The notes beneath the pieces are model-generated. The model searched no databases, was not told the DNA's origin, and was given only the letters and a program-made list of their open reading frames with translations. DNA of 64,000 nucleotides from Volvariella volvacea V23 (taxonomy: Eukaryota; Basidiomycota; Agaricomycetes; Agaricales; Pluteaceae), in the NCBI GenBank assembly GCA_000349905.1, contig KB722744.1, positions 792,716-856,715 on the forward strand, in the 5' to 3' direction. Shown piece by piece: positions 18,894 to 31,248 of this stretch (position 1 is the first letter of the stretch; every line of letters starts with the position of its first letter). Made by a program: the position numbers and the translations under genes.

Positions 18894-21800
18894 CTCTCTC
18901 GATCATGAGTTGTCGCCCCTCCATGGTTAAGCCAACACCCCAGGGGTCTAGAACCATCATTGAATCCTTAATGTCCGAGTATCCTGTTACCTTTTCGTCA
19001 CTCGCCAAGAATCAGAGAGCTGGTGGGCGTACACGATGTGGACGCATGGCACGATAAGCTCTTGCTTGCCGTACGCTCACCTAAATTCCTTACGTGCTTT
19101 TGCACCAAGGAGACACTATCCACATACAAACAGCATTATGCTATGCTAAGTATACTTCTATGTCACGCTACGTTCACACACGCATCCGACTTTTCTCCAT
19201 TGCACCTGCGACATATAGGAGGGTAGATTCGACACCCCAAGGGTGGACAAGGCCGTAGCGACTTTAATCTCCGTAAGCGCTGGCACGTGTGTCAGGTTTT
19301 AGTATGCTTCCATTCATAGAGAAACAGGTTTCGAAGGGCTTAAGCTGATGTGGGTTCAATACACGCCTTCAGATTGGCCCCTTAATCGGCACGGTGAAGG
19401 TCGTAAGCTACTGGTGAGATTAGCTTCTGTGCTCCATAAATCACTTGGTTAAGGGCTCCGCCTGCAGTAGCGTACAGTGCTGGGCGGTGTAATCATTTTT
19501 CTGCTCATACTGAATGAAGTCAATTCTGAAGTCATATCCAAAGAAGCGTCGAAAGTCAGTCTTTATCAGTAACTTGCCAAGTAATCCCAGCGTTAGCACT
19601 CCACGATAAGGCCACCCACTCGGGAGCCATAACGCCGACTTACAATATGCTACTTACCTAACCAACCATCCTTCAACAGCACTCGCCAACGGCAGCTATT
19701 TGGAGCTTGGTCACCAGTTTTACCATGTTGAACAGAAATCGTTAGCTCAATGCCGCACAACATTCTCGACTACCTCGAGGCTGCTAATCCCAAATGGCAC
19801 GTACCTCCATCATTGGTGCCACCACTAATGTCCACCAATCCCCTATCGTGCTCTATTATGCCGCTTAATGGCCCTGAACAAGGTCTAGGGTCCTCCAATA
19901 CCGACGGAAAACGACCGGTACCGGAGCATACGCGATTATTATGGTTGACGAACGGCTTTTTTCCTTCCCCATTAAGGAAACGGATAGTTGGCTTGACCTT
20001 CACACTCGAAAGGGATGATCCAACACTGACAGCTAAAATGGTGTCAGAGTCCTGAACTGGGTCGTTCGGTGTCAGGATGAACCACGGTCCTAGTACAAGG
20101 CCCTGCGAGTGCTGTTGAGCCCTGAAACGTTTCGAGACTTGGCCAAAAAAACATAAGTGCACGGCTGAGTGGTGAATGGGTGAGTGGTTGTCACGAGGTC
20201 AACCAGCCGTTTTCCATGTTCCAAGGAAGCTCAAGGTAAAGAAAGAACGAGGTGTGCTGTTGTTAGTGGCTCGATATGTACAAGTACAAGAGTCCATTCA
20301 ATTGTCTGTGCTAGTATATATAAAAAAAGGTGTGCGGGGGGAGAGGGTTCCTCTACCATGTCCATGTACGTACACTACGTCGACGGTCTGTCTGAATCGG
20401 ATGCCACGAGGATGGGGGGTGGTGCGGTGTATGTACGATGTGCTAATGGAATTAATGCAGAACGTGAGGAAGAGGTAAAGCAAAGAAAAAAGAGAAAAGA
20501 GAAACTTTCAAACCCTACGGGACCTACGAAACACTAGACCCGAACCAACACTACCAGCCGCCCAACGCAGATAATGATATGATATATAATTTGAATGACA
20601 TTTGCAACTTAAACCCGTTAAATAACAATTGTCGGCGAATCATTAAGGATTAAGATAAAAGGTGAATGAGAGAATAGAATCTCAAAAATTTCAAGAAAAC
20701 GAGACGAAAATAAAGGGTTGAGAAAGGAAGAAGAGAGGTTTTAAGAAGTATCTCCATGCCCAACAGACCAACGTTCCGTATGTCAACGTTTCAACTTCCA
20801 CCAGCGCAGTTTGGCTTCATCACGACACCAAGGAAACCGTCGGCCAACACACCTACGTGCTGCGCAGTACTTCCAGAAAATCCATCCTGTTCGATGACAG
20901 CACGCGAACGCGGGTATGGCGGATAAGTACAAAGGCCACCAGCGAATAATCGGCCCACTCCCACATGAACGCCCTCCGCAGCACGAGAGGGAAAAACAAA
21001 CAAGACAAACACTCCAAGCCAGAAAGCCGGTCGTCTTCCCAACGACAACAAGACGGGATCAAAAGCCAATCAAGTCCAATCAGAAATTCGTTGGCTCTGT
21101 CAGAGAACCTCCGGGCGTTCGGTCGTCGCAATCGGGTGTCCTTTAGGTCATGGGGGGGGCAGGCGGGGGTAAAGTGATCTGGCGGAATTAAATCGAAAGT
21201 CTTGCCTGTCCGAGCGCGTCCGTGAATCCGCGCCGAGGGATACATACAGCAGCGCTAGCGTAAGGGCCACGTATGCGCTCAAGTATGGGCGCTGCCGATC
21301 GGGTGACGAACATCGAGGTTGACGTTAACGTGATGGCGGGGCAGCGAACCGTTGGTTTGGCTGGTACCATGAAAAAAAGAGACCGATGGCAGAAAGAAAG
21401 AGGGATATGGATATGGATATGGATATGGATATATCAAACAAGTTGACCCAATAATTAATGAAATAAGCAGGGAGTGTATGGAAGGAAGTGGCAAGGGAGG
21501 AGGAGGCGTGGGGCAGAGGCGCTACTAAGGTATGGCGTGTAACATAACGTATAAAAGCTTGAGGAGTACGATCGAGAAAACGTGCTTGGTGCCGGTGGTA
21601 CTGTCGTGGTCGATAGACGGGTGGGGAGGAAGACGCGGGGGTAATAGGTAGTGAATACGTAGGTAGGCGGGATAGGGTGCAGGTAGGGTAGTGGGGCAGG
21701 TAAGAAAAGAAATCGAAAATTGTCATTATAATTTCTCGTTCTGAAATCATGTCAGTTCGTTTCTCCAAACCGTCCATGTTTGCATGTCTCCTCTCCCTTG

Positions 21801-22108
21801 TTTGCAAGTCCGGGTAAGACTAAAAGAAAGGGCAAAAAATAGGTAAGAAAAAGAGAAAAAGAGGTAAATGTTTGAAACCTCGAGAGCCCGTGTGTGATAG
21901 CGAGTACGAAAGAGAAAGACCAAAAAAGGAGGGAAGGTGAAAAGGAACGTAAAGAAGCAAAAGGGTGAAGAATAAGAGGAAGGAGGAGACCATACGAAGA
22001 GAGAACACAATCACACTAAATGGGTCCATTTCTCAAAAGGTTTTTCGTCGAGGGCACCGTCATGGCTCTATCATGCCTTCATTGTCTTCTTCCTTTTCTT
22101 TCCCCGCT
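18894..22108. other. Long intergenic region, no supported gene
   Basis: Short frames occur (for example at 19750-20162 on both strands and 20184-20537), but none shows exon structure, recognisable protein sequence or a good start context. 20700-20760 and 21830-22000 are purine-rich. The right end is the 3' flank of the glycosyltransferase gene. Confidence 0.5.
21403..21432 (+). repeat. Microsatellite (ggatat)n
   Basis: Five perfect copies of ggatat in a row within intergenic DNA. Confidence 0.9.
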
Positions 22109-23934
22109 TCACCGTCCATATCCACCACCAACACCGCCGGCTTGCATCTCCATCGAGTCGTCATAGTCGCCTCGCCGCCTCATCTCCACTCTCCCGACCT
22201 GCTGCTCCGCTCTCGTCCGCGAGTTGTACGCCGGCACGGCGGACGTGGGCAGGTCTCTGTCCGGCACCGGACTTGAGGGATCGCGGAAGGGCGATAGAGG
22301 CTGGTGGAGATGGTCTTGCTGATAAGGATTATTATTGTTATTGTTGGCCTTTTCGTTTCTCGCTTCTGCTTCCATCGCTGCTGTGGCGGCGGCTGCATCA
22401 CCGATACCTGCACGTGTACCCCAACCAGTCTAAAAAGAGTGATCAGGTAGAGTTAGGCTTTTTGATCGAGACAAGCTGTAAGAGCGACGAACCTCGTGAA
22501 GCGTGCATAGAGCATAGAGCTTCATAATTGCAAAGTAGTAGCCAAAGGCGATAAATGCTGGAACATAAATAATGTCTTGAGGTCGGTTCCATAGATGGGG
22601 CAGGAGTTTCCCCGTTCGGGTTGCGCTCAACCAGATGAACCATGATGCTAGGATGTTCCTATACGTCATTCCAGTCGTCAGCTATGCCGTTTAGGGTGCG
22701 TCGCACGTAATGACACCTACCACCACGGGAGATGATATCCACCCTCTTCGACCGGAATCGTACTTTTATAGATCAAGTAGGTCACCAAGCACGGTCCAAC
22801 CAAAAGCGTCAGCGGGTTGATGAGCTTATCAACCTGTGGCGGGGCGATCAGCACATGGATAGAAGCAGATGGAGATAAAATAAAAACATGCCATCGTATA
22901 CGCCACGTATGGGTGCGCGGTCCAAACATGACGCTCCATGAAGAGGCTTCGCAGATCGGACCGCCATGTGTTTCGTGTCCAGCGCAAAACTTGCTTCAGG
23001 AACCGCCAGTTGGGTTTCATCGTACTCAACAGCTCTGCCTCCTTGCAGCATTGGATATACGTGCTCCACCCATGGCTCACCATCCACCGCGTCAGGAACT
23101 TGTCGTCGCCAGAGTTGAGCTGGTACTTGTCCAACCAATAGTCATGCGTAAAGCCGTGCAAGAACTCGGGATCCTTGAGAATGACGGTGCGGTAGGCGGC
23201 GGTACGCCCTGACAGACAGGGAACGCCACCGTCAATGTGCGTGGAAGCCGCAATCTCGATATTACGGATGCTGAGTCGGAATGCGGCAAGAACTTCCCAA
23301 ACGGTGAACTTTTCGCCGACGGGCTGGACACGCTGGCTCGTCCCGACCCCGCCGACCTTTTGGTCCTCGAAGCAGGCGAGCACGTAGGGGAGGAGAGTGG
23401 GCGGCCAGATGGCGTCGTCGTCGGCGAAAACGATGATGTCTGTCGTGGTGTTCTTGATGCCGTGGACCATCTGGAGCCGCTTGTTGGCAAAGGGCACGGT
23501 CAGGACGCGGATTCGTGCGGGGTCGACTTGGTTGGCGAGGTCCTGGAGGGGACCGAGCATTTTCTCTTCGGTGACGATGATGATCTCCTTGGGCTTTCCG
23601 ACGAGCCAGCTGCGGGCGGCGTCCTTGAACTCTTCACCAGCATCAATTGTGGGAACAATAATGGTGACATCTTCGGATGCGATGTAGGTCGGGTTTTCGG
23701 GGAGAGGGACGGGTCGGTAGGCCCATGCGCCGGCTAGACGTATTAGAAACCAGAGGTATCGATAGAAGCTGGAAGTTGAAGGGGTGCATGTTGTCAGCAG
23801 GGTCGGTAAAGCCTCGGGGTTGGCTGCAGGCTGCCAGCAACTCACCCAATGACGCCGAATGGAACGACTTGGAGAATGTGAGCTGAAAAGGACCGAACGG
23901 AGGAGCAACAAAAACATACATATAGGAAAAGCAT
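22109..23934 (-). CDS. Family-2 membrane glycosyltransferase (Cps1/hyaluronan-synthase-like)
   Basis: The catalytic core reads VTIIVPTIDAGEEF, then FADDDAIWPP (the DxD metal-nucleotide site, near 23411-23425), GGVPCLSGRTAAYR, SGDDKFLTRW (catalytic Asp, near 23099-23117) and QVLRWTRNTWRS (QxxRW, near 22985-23000). These are the hallmarks of processive GT2 polysaccharide synthases, which make and export a polymer at the plasma membrane. Membrane segments are IAFGYYFAIMKLYAL and the stretch after INPLTLLVG, plus an N-terminal hydrophobic segment. Splices include 23845-23769, the TGG junction giving HLPWWNILASW, and one ending TTTTTAG before TGWGTRAG. The core exon may end at a GC donor (AYTM then VDKLINP). 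The start at 23934 is the first in-frame ATG. Another hydrophobic reading segment upstream (to about 24140) resembles a missing first exon but could not be joined with canonical sites. The tail is Asn/Gln-rich. Confidence 0.88.
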
Positions 23935-24705
23935 CAGACGTGAGGTAGAGCATTTGAGAGGTATATTACTGAGATGAAGTAGTAAGGAGCGAAAGGGACG
24001 CCAGAGAGCAGCGAACGAGTGAGCACCGCCAATAAAGCGAGCCCGGCGGCAAGAGGGGGACACTGGGAGGCTCGTTGAGTGGGCAGGCGGAGGAGGATAA
24101 CCAAGATCCAAAGAAATGATGAGCCACGGCCATCCTCCACATCACAATTCGGAGTTTGATTTTTTTCACCTCAGCTGCCGAACTTGCTCGGGCCAGCGTC
24201 CATTCCCAAGTCCTGTTCTTGTCTCGCCTTGTCCATCTGCCAATGTTCTGAGGGCCAAGCGATCCCCACGACCCATTCTCCGGCCTGGGCGCGGCTGCCC
24301 ACCCTGCAAACGATTGCAAAGCCCTGACGGGTGGATACCATTTCTGGTGTCCGAATTCCCGTTGTGGATGCAGGAGCTGGCTGCCCACAGGATGGCCGCG
24401 AAGCATATCGACTTGTAGTGATTTAGCACACTTGATAGCCTCGTTAGCTGCGCCATGCGGCCACCCGCGATACAATAGTCGACGTCGCTTGCATTTCTGC
24501 CAATTGTGGGCCAGGAAGGGACAAATGATTAGATCTAAGGATGCCTAAACGCTCCCTGAGATGCGCAAGGATCGCGCGACGCAGTAATTGCCTCCTTGCA
24601 TGGTGCCGGCGGTCACATGCTCCGTTGCGAAGAGCGCAAAAGCCAAGTGCGTGACGGTCACAGTCGCGTAATAGTCATGTCACACCCTAGCGATGCCCAG
24701 CCAGC
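23935..24705. promoter_or_regulatory. Divergent region between the glycosyltransferase and Mios genes
   Basis: 770 bases separate the two start codons. 23940-24110 may contain an additional 5' exon of the glycosyltransferase (a segment reading YYFISVIYLSNALPH on the minus strand). No other gene or clear TATA box is seen. Confidence 0.45.
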
Positions 24706-27700
24706 ATGGTCAGTCCGCCCAATACCATCGAAAAGCGCCTGCTCTGGCACCCGCGACGGGCCAACAAGTTCGTCGTCGGCGGCCTCAACCAGATCACGCT
24801 CTACGAATGGGCCCCCGAGTTCCCAGAGATCAAGCGCGGCACTTCTCAGCATGATTTGCAGCATATGCGGGTGAGGTTGCGCTGCTAGCCTTCTGGTGCT
24901 CTTCCCTGTTGACTTTGTCACGCACAAAAGTGCTTCGCCTGGTCGCCCGATCCGACGTTTGACGACCTCTTCGCGATTGGTACCACCACCGGCAGAGTCG
25001 ATCTCCTCCGTCTCGAAGCGAACAAGCAATCTCGGCAGCACAACACCCTCTCCAGCGGTCCGACCGCCTCGCTCACCGTGAAGAGCACCCGTGCCTGCAG
25101 CGCCCTAGCCTTCAACTCTGTCGACCCGAACTACCTCGCCGTCGGCCTCGAAAAGGTCCGCGACAACAGTCTCGTCATCTGGGACATCAGCACGACCACA
25201 CCGTCTCTCATCTTCTCCCCCGGCCCATACTCCTACGACACAGTCAGGCTGCCTCCCACTACCCCACGTCCTTCCCCTGGCATAGCCCGCGCAGATCAAA
25301 CCCGCTCAGATCAAACTCGCTCAGATCCCCGAATCCTCCAACAGCACGCTCCAGCCGAGCACGTCCTTTCTCTCGCATTCCTCCCCCAGTCAACCCACCT
25401 CCTCTTCGCAGCTTCCAACAGGTGGCTCAAGTTTTACGACCTCCGCAGCCCAGTGTCCACCTCCCAAAATGTTAACATCAAGGTCCAGGGCATAGCCACA
25501 GACCCCTTTGATATACACCGAGTGGCCTGCTTCAACGAAGGAACGGTGTCGATATGGGACCACCGCAAGCTCACCCACCCAATCCTGACCATCACAGAAA
25601 AGGACGGCGCCGCGGACGGATCGCTGATGCGAAGCGCGCCGTACGCAATGGTGGAGTTTTCCAGCACACGGCGGGGCACACTCGCCACGCTGCAGCGAGA
25701 CGGCGTGTACGTCCGGTTCTGGGACCTGATGAACGTGCAGTTCAGCGACAGGTGGATGGAGAACGAGAGGATGCGCGATGCGGTCGGGAGGACGACGACG
25801 AGACGGGGCTGGTCGATCCCTTCGTGGACGTCCACCCAGACTCCAAGCCCCATCAGAAGCACAGAGTCATCCTCCACATTATTACTCGCAGAGACGAGAC
25901 GAAGTTAGTCCCCCTTCTCCCTATCTCCAACTCATGGCTCACCTACCACATCCTCTATAGCGAAGTACTTTGAAGGCGTCCTATCGTCCTTTGCCCTCGT
26001 CCCCCCACAAGACCCGACCTCCCACCCGCTCACCTCGAACGTCATCGTTGTGAACAAAGAGGGCGATCTGGAGCTCTACGCCGTGCACGACACGGCCAAG
26101 CAAAACACCTGGAACGCGCGCGGGGACCTCGTCTACGGCGCCGGAAAGACGCTCAGAGTCCTCGGCGGGATCACGGGCGACGGGGTCGTGCCCGAGCCCT
26201 GGGAGATCGCGAGCCACCACCACCAAAACCACCCCGGCTCGCCGAAGCGTGGACACGGGAGAACGCACAAGAGGGCGTCGAGTTTCGATCGTGACTCCGA
26301 CAGCGGCGAGTCGCCGGAGAGAGGGAGAGAGTGGGGGGTTGGGGACGCGCGGTATCCTGCGGAGAGGGCGCCGCCTCCTGCGTTGTTTGGGCGGGGGGAC
26401 GAGGATGGGTTTCCTGCGCTTGGTGCGAACACCACTGCTGCTGCAACTGCAACTGCAACTGCGACCATCGAGCAAGGAGGGATTTCGGCTCAGCGTCCGC
26501 ATAGGGATCAGGAGAAGACCAAGGTCCACGTCCGGTCTCACCAGATACACGATTCTCGGAGAGACTCTGCGCGGACGGCTGTTTCGGGGAGGAAGAAGAG
26601 CACGAGCACGTCGAGGAGGGGGAGGGTCAAAGGCGTACGGAGTGTTGTGGAGGAGGATATATCAATGGTTATTCGGAGGCGGGCTTTGTTGGGCTACGGG
26701 TTGAGCAAGGTAGGCTGCTGGTCATTCCACGCTTTGAGTGTAGAGACTGACTAGATTCATGCGGTTTATAGCCAGAGCATAATGTATATGCCACCCGCGA
26801 TCCTAGAGAGCGCGATGCGACTCCACAGGCGTTGTCGGAGCTGTGGGATTGGATACACCGTAGGCCGACCTTCCTTTCGTTATTGTTCACTAGGATTTAC
26901 CAACGACCACAGATACACAAGAGGTGCTATCTACGCCTACATCACAAGTACACGGATTCGACTTTGCCTTCCAAGGCCTCCTCGGGATCTGGGAAGGCTT
27001 CCCCCCTCTCCCCTCCACATCCCAAGCCTCCACCTCTGGTCCCCCGCAACAAGCCCAGCAACAGCAACTCCACTCCTCCCTCAAACCAGACCCCGCCTTC
27101 CGGGACCTGCTCGAGCCCCCGACGCTTCTCGGGCCAGGACACAGGACGATCAAGCGCAGTCTCTCGCCAGGGGAGGAGCTCCACGGGAACTACCACTCGG
27201 CGCTGCTGGTGCTGATTGGCCGGAGCGGGCTGGACAAGGGGCAGTGGAAGCCGATGGTGGGGACCGCGAGGGCGCTGCAGAGGCAGGTCGGGCTCTGGGT
27301 CTGTGGATGGGGGTTTGGAGAGGAGGAGTTTGGGAAGATGGTTGAAAGGTGGGTGTGGATGGGTTTGATTTGTGTTGAGCGCTCGAGTGGTTTTTTTCGT
27401 GTTACCTTTACGTCTCTTTCATCATCTTTCGTTTTCTGTTCACGTTTATTTGTTTCTTTGCATTTTACTTTTTTTGGTAGTCGACGGTTTACTGACCTAT
27501 CACTATCTAGATGGGAAGCGGAGGGTAGCTATTCTCGTGCTGCCTGTTGGCTTGTCTTCACAAGGCGATACAGCGAGGCCGTCAAACTCTTAATGCAGAG
27601 CGAAGGTATGTACATACCGCCCGCGTCCATTTCTCCCTCCCTGACCGTCTTTTTTATCTTTCCCCCGCTCATATCCACGAACCTGCCTCTTCGTTCTTAG

Positions 27701-29033
27701 ACGAAAGCCATGGAATGATGTCCGGAACAATCGCAGCTCTCATACCCTCCGTGACATCCGGAGCCGCTGGAGGACCAGGAGGGTCGACCGTAAAGTCACC
27801 CGAGCTTCGAGAACACTGCGAACGGCTCATCGTCCGATTGCACGACCCTTACTTCCGTGCCCTCCTCACCCAGCTCATCTCGGGGGACTGGACGGACGTG
27901 TTGGAGGAGGACATATTTCCTCTCCGAGAGCGGCTGGCGATCGCATTTCAGTTTTTGGATGATAAAGCGCTCTCGTCGTATTTACGCCGCGTGACGGAGC
28001 GCGCGGTGTCGAATGGGGATGTGGACGGGCTGGTTGTGACGGGTCTGACGAAGCAGGGGATGGATGTTCTGCAGGGGTTTGTGGATCGCACGGGCGATGT
28101 GCAGACGGCTGCTATTCTTGGGTCGTATGTGTGCCCGATGAGGTTTAAAGACCATCGCGTGGATAGATGGTTGGAGGCGTATAGGGATATGTTGGATGGA
28201 TTTAAGTTGCACCATCATCGAGTTGGGTTTGATATCGAGAGAGGACAGAGGCTGCAGGATGCTGTCCAAGCTGGAGAGGTGTCACCGCAGAGTGCTGGTG
28301 GACACGCCCATGCAGAGTGGGCACAGAAGCAGGTCTTGTTGAGGTGTGGATATTGCAGCAAGATTATCGACACGAGCGGAGAGAACCACGCGTCGGATCA
28401 GCAGCAGGGTCAGACACAGAGTCAGGCGCAAAGTGGCTTTGGACTTGGACTTGGATTTGGGGGTCCTGGGTCCCAACCCCAATCGCAGCTTCAGTTCCAG
28501 TCTCAACCCCAGTCCCAACTGTCGAAGCAATCACAGCAAAGCCAAGCGCAAAAGGGGCAATTTCAAGGGAGGATTGAGGTTGACAAGTCGACGTTATGTC
28601 CGCATTGTGGGAAGTATCTACCGAGGTGCTCGGTTTGTTTGATGACGCTTGGAATCGTACAAGATAAGGCGAGAGAGCAGGATCTATTGCAATCTTCCTA
28701 TCGTGGTATGTCACTATTTCTCCTAAATTCCGCACTTTGTGCGCGTGAGATGGTATAGGGTGTTTTATATTGTACCCTGCGCCCTCATCCTGTGTTTTAT
28801 GTTTGATTCCATGTTCTTCTATGTGGGTGCATTAGTGCGGTGCTAACCAGTCCGTGGTTCTCCCGATGAATGGTGCAGATACGATTGACGAAGCACTGGT
28901 GATATGCCAGACGTGTCGACACGGTGGGCATGCATCGCACATCTTGGAGTGGTTCTTCGATGAAGAAGGGAAGCTGTCGCGGAGGATCTGTGCAGTTGCC
29001 GACTGTAATTGCCGCTGTGCGGATCACTTTTGA
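24706..29033 (+). CDS. MIOS: Mios/Sea4 subunit of GATOR2 (SEA complex), WD40 plus zinc domain
   Basis: Exons 24706-24870, 24931-25903, 25961-26709, 26772-26859 and 26913 onward, then further exons to the stop at 29033, join to about 1220 residues. The N-terminus is a WD40 propeller: IEKRLLWHPRRANKFVVGG, ITLYEWAPEFPEIK, CFAWSPDP, CSALAFNSVDPNYLAVGLEKVR, LVIWDI and VSIWDHRKL. The middle is helical with disordered inserts. The C-terminus has paired-Cys zinc motifs: CGYCSKII, LCPHCGKYLPRCSVCLMTLG, then CQTCRHGGHASHILEWF and a final CNCRCADHF. This order of propeller, solenoid and C-terminal zinc module is diagnostic of Mios. GATOR2 relays amino-acid status to TORC1 at the vacuole or lysosome. A Gln/Ser-rich insert lies between the first two zinc motifs. 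A TRSDQTRSD segment in the propeller may be an unspliced in-frame intron. Confidence 0.93.
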
Positions 29034-31248
29034 GCGTGTTCCCGTTGGATGGTAGACGGTAATTGAGTGTACTCCATCGAAACTTCTCCCGACTCCACAC
29101 CTCCTTCCCGCGATTTTGGAACTCTGTTGTTCTGATCTGAACTAAATCATGTTGGTATTTCATGTGAGTCAATATTCCTGGTGTCTATGTTACTCAGTTC
29201 TTAGATTCGCGTGTCAAGAAATCAAACAATGTACAGAGTAGATTCTAGTGCAGCAACAAGCGGATGAGCAAACGGATGAGATTATGCGGGAGTAGCCGTA
29301 GTGAGGCGCCATCGAAATTAACAGCGACCGCTACTGTGCGAGGGAGTAAGCAATCGAACAAGCGCATAATCGGTAAAAGTCGTGCAAGAGAACACCCAGA
29401 CGATCTTTCCATATCTTCTATTCAATTACTTGGAATTTTGGGGGCCTCTTCGCGCCGTATACGATTGACGGAGTGTCCTCCCCGCTCCTATACCCCCTCG
29501 ACATCTCTGTCCATTGAAGTATCAAGCTGAACTCTTGTTCTAAGTTTCTCACACGCGTTTCTGGATCTATGTGAGTTCACATGGCTTCGCTGCAACGGCT
29601 AAAGCAAATTCGAGCAGCATAGTACGACGAATCAAAATAACAATATAAACTGAGAATGAAGGCTTGTTTCACAAACCGTTTCGATACGATTGGATTGTGG
29701 AGTTTACGGCTCTTCGTTTACCATAAAGATCTGAGGGGAAGAGAAACCGTGCAAGTTCGGCAACATGTTATTGAATATCAGGAGTATCAACCTTGGAGCA
29801 TTGGAGGTGGTAGCAACACTACTTCTATCCGTTTTGTTGGTTCCACCAGAACTACAAAGTAGGCGCCTGGATGAGTACTTCGTTTAAACTTATGGAATCG
29901 TTGAGACGTCTTCCATGGAGCAGCTCAACAAGAGTCCCCAGAGGCCAATTTCTGTGTATTGGCACTCCTTGGCTAAGCCATACATTGTAGAGGATCTATA
30001 GATTCTGGTAAGATGACTGGCTCTACTCAATTTAGGAGATATAGTGAGGTCATCCTAACGCATGATTCACACTTCTACCTACACGTACAACCTAAACAGG
30101 GGCTCAATGAGTGACATGTTTCGACAGGTGGAGTTTTGACCAGGGATGTGATAATACGAGAAGGCTGGCTTGTGTCTAGTCCCCAATCCGTTTGTGCGCC
30201 ACCACTATCACTCTTCTAGTTTCTTTAGCCCATAGATCTTCTCATGAGATGGAACTTTCCGCTGGTACGACATGCAGCGAGCAAGTGACGTAGTCATTGA
30301 TTCTGTGCATTGATTCCTCAAGAGCAAAAGCAGACATTAGGTTTTACGTCATACATTTCGTACTTGCCTTCCTTTGGTAAAAGCTCAGCATCGACAACGC
30401 GGTACACAGCGTACTTTATACCACTAGTGTAACGACTAAGGACTCGAAACTGCGACACGAGAGGAATGCATGCTATCGCTATAAAGACGCAGGTAGTATA
30501 TGCGATTCATTTTAATCAATTACATACTCGTTAGCGCTAAATCAACAGGCCATCAGGTAATCCACGTTTCAAACTCTGGCCATGACGAATGTAAAATGGA
30601 TGCGCATGCTCAAAACGTTTTAATTGTCCTCATAATTGATGATCTGCAAATGCTTGACCACTGTGGGCAACCAAGGTGGTAGGAAAAGTACTGTGTGATG
30701 TGTGCTTTGTACGGCCTGCCGTGTTGCCATAATTATTCATTCCTCAACGAAGGCCCATAGCACTGGTGGAGAGTCGTCATGACCACATTGATTCGTTGTG
30801 TTGGCCATGTGGCTGATACCACCTGTCAAACTTACTTTGGGTTGCCTTGTACGTTATGATGTTATACTCTTGGCTGTAGTTGCATGGACACAAGTGTCCA
30901 AAGATTTCTTTGTTTTTGGCTGCAGGGCATTAACGAGAATAGTAGCTATTGTTTCCTTTGATCCAAATTTGCTTCGTTGTCAAACCGTATTCTTAACTAC
31001 TTCATATAGCATGTTTGCAGGTGATTAGTCTAATGGAGGGGATTAAAATGAGCCGTAACGACGATTAAGAAAGAGTATACGGGTAAAAAGTTCAAATGAG
31101 CAACTATCCAACGCTATGGTGTACAAAATGATCAAGTAGTGAAGTCATACTGCATACGACCATGGGCACTGCCCAAGCGGCGCAACACCTGGACATGAAA
31201 ATTGTGAAGCCTCACGACCATAGGATTTGGCTAAGTAATAAACATGCA
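29034..31248. other. Intergenic, no supported gene
   Basis: The sequence is AT-richer than its neighbours. Only short frames occur, without exon structure. No repeat longer than a few units is visible. Confidence 0.5.

Noticed and set aside
19750..20162. Overlapping open frames of about 100-130 codons on both strands
   Set aside because: No recognisable protein sequence, no splice pattern and overlap of equal quality on both strands, which points to chance.
21403..21432. (ggatat)n as a telomere- or centromere-type repeat
   Set aside because: Only five copies, isolated in single-copy sequence. An ordinary microsatellite.
25740..25903. Suspected frameshift in the Mios propeller near RDAVGR
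   Set aside because: The original frame continues to LLLAETRR and then splices (25904-25960) to TKYFEGVLSSFA without any shift, so no frameshift is needed.
26133..26550. Minus-strand frames opposite the disordered middle of Mios
   Set aside because: They are antisense to a verified exon and composed of Pro/Ser/Arg runs.
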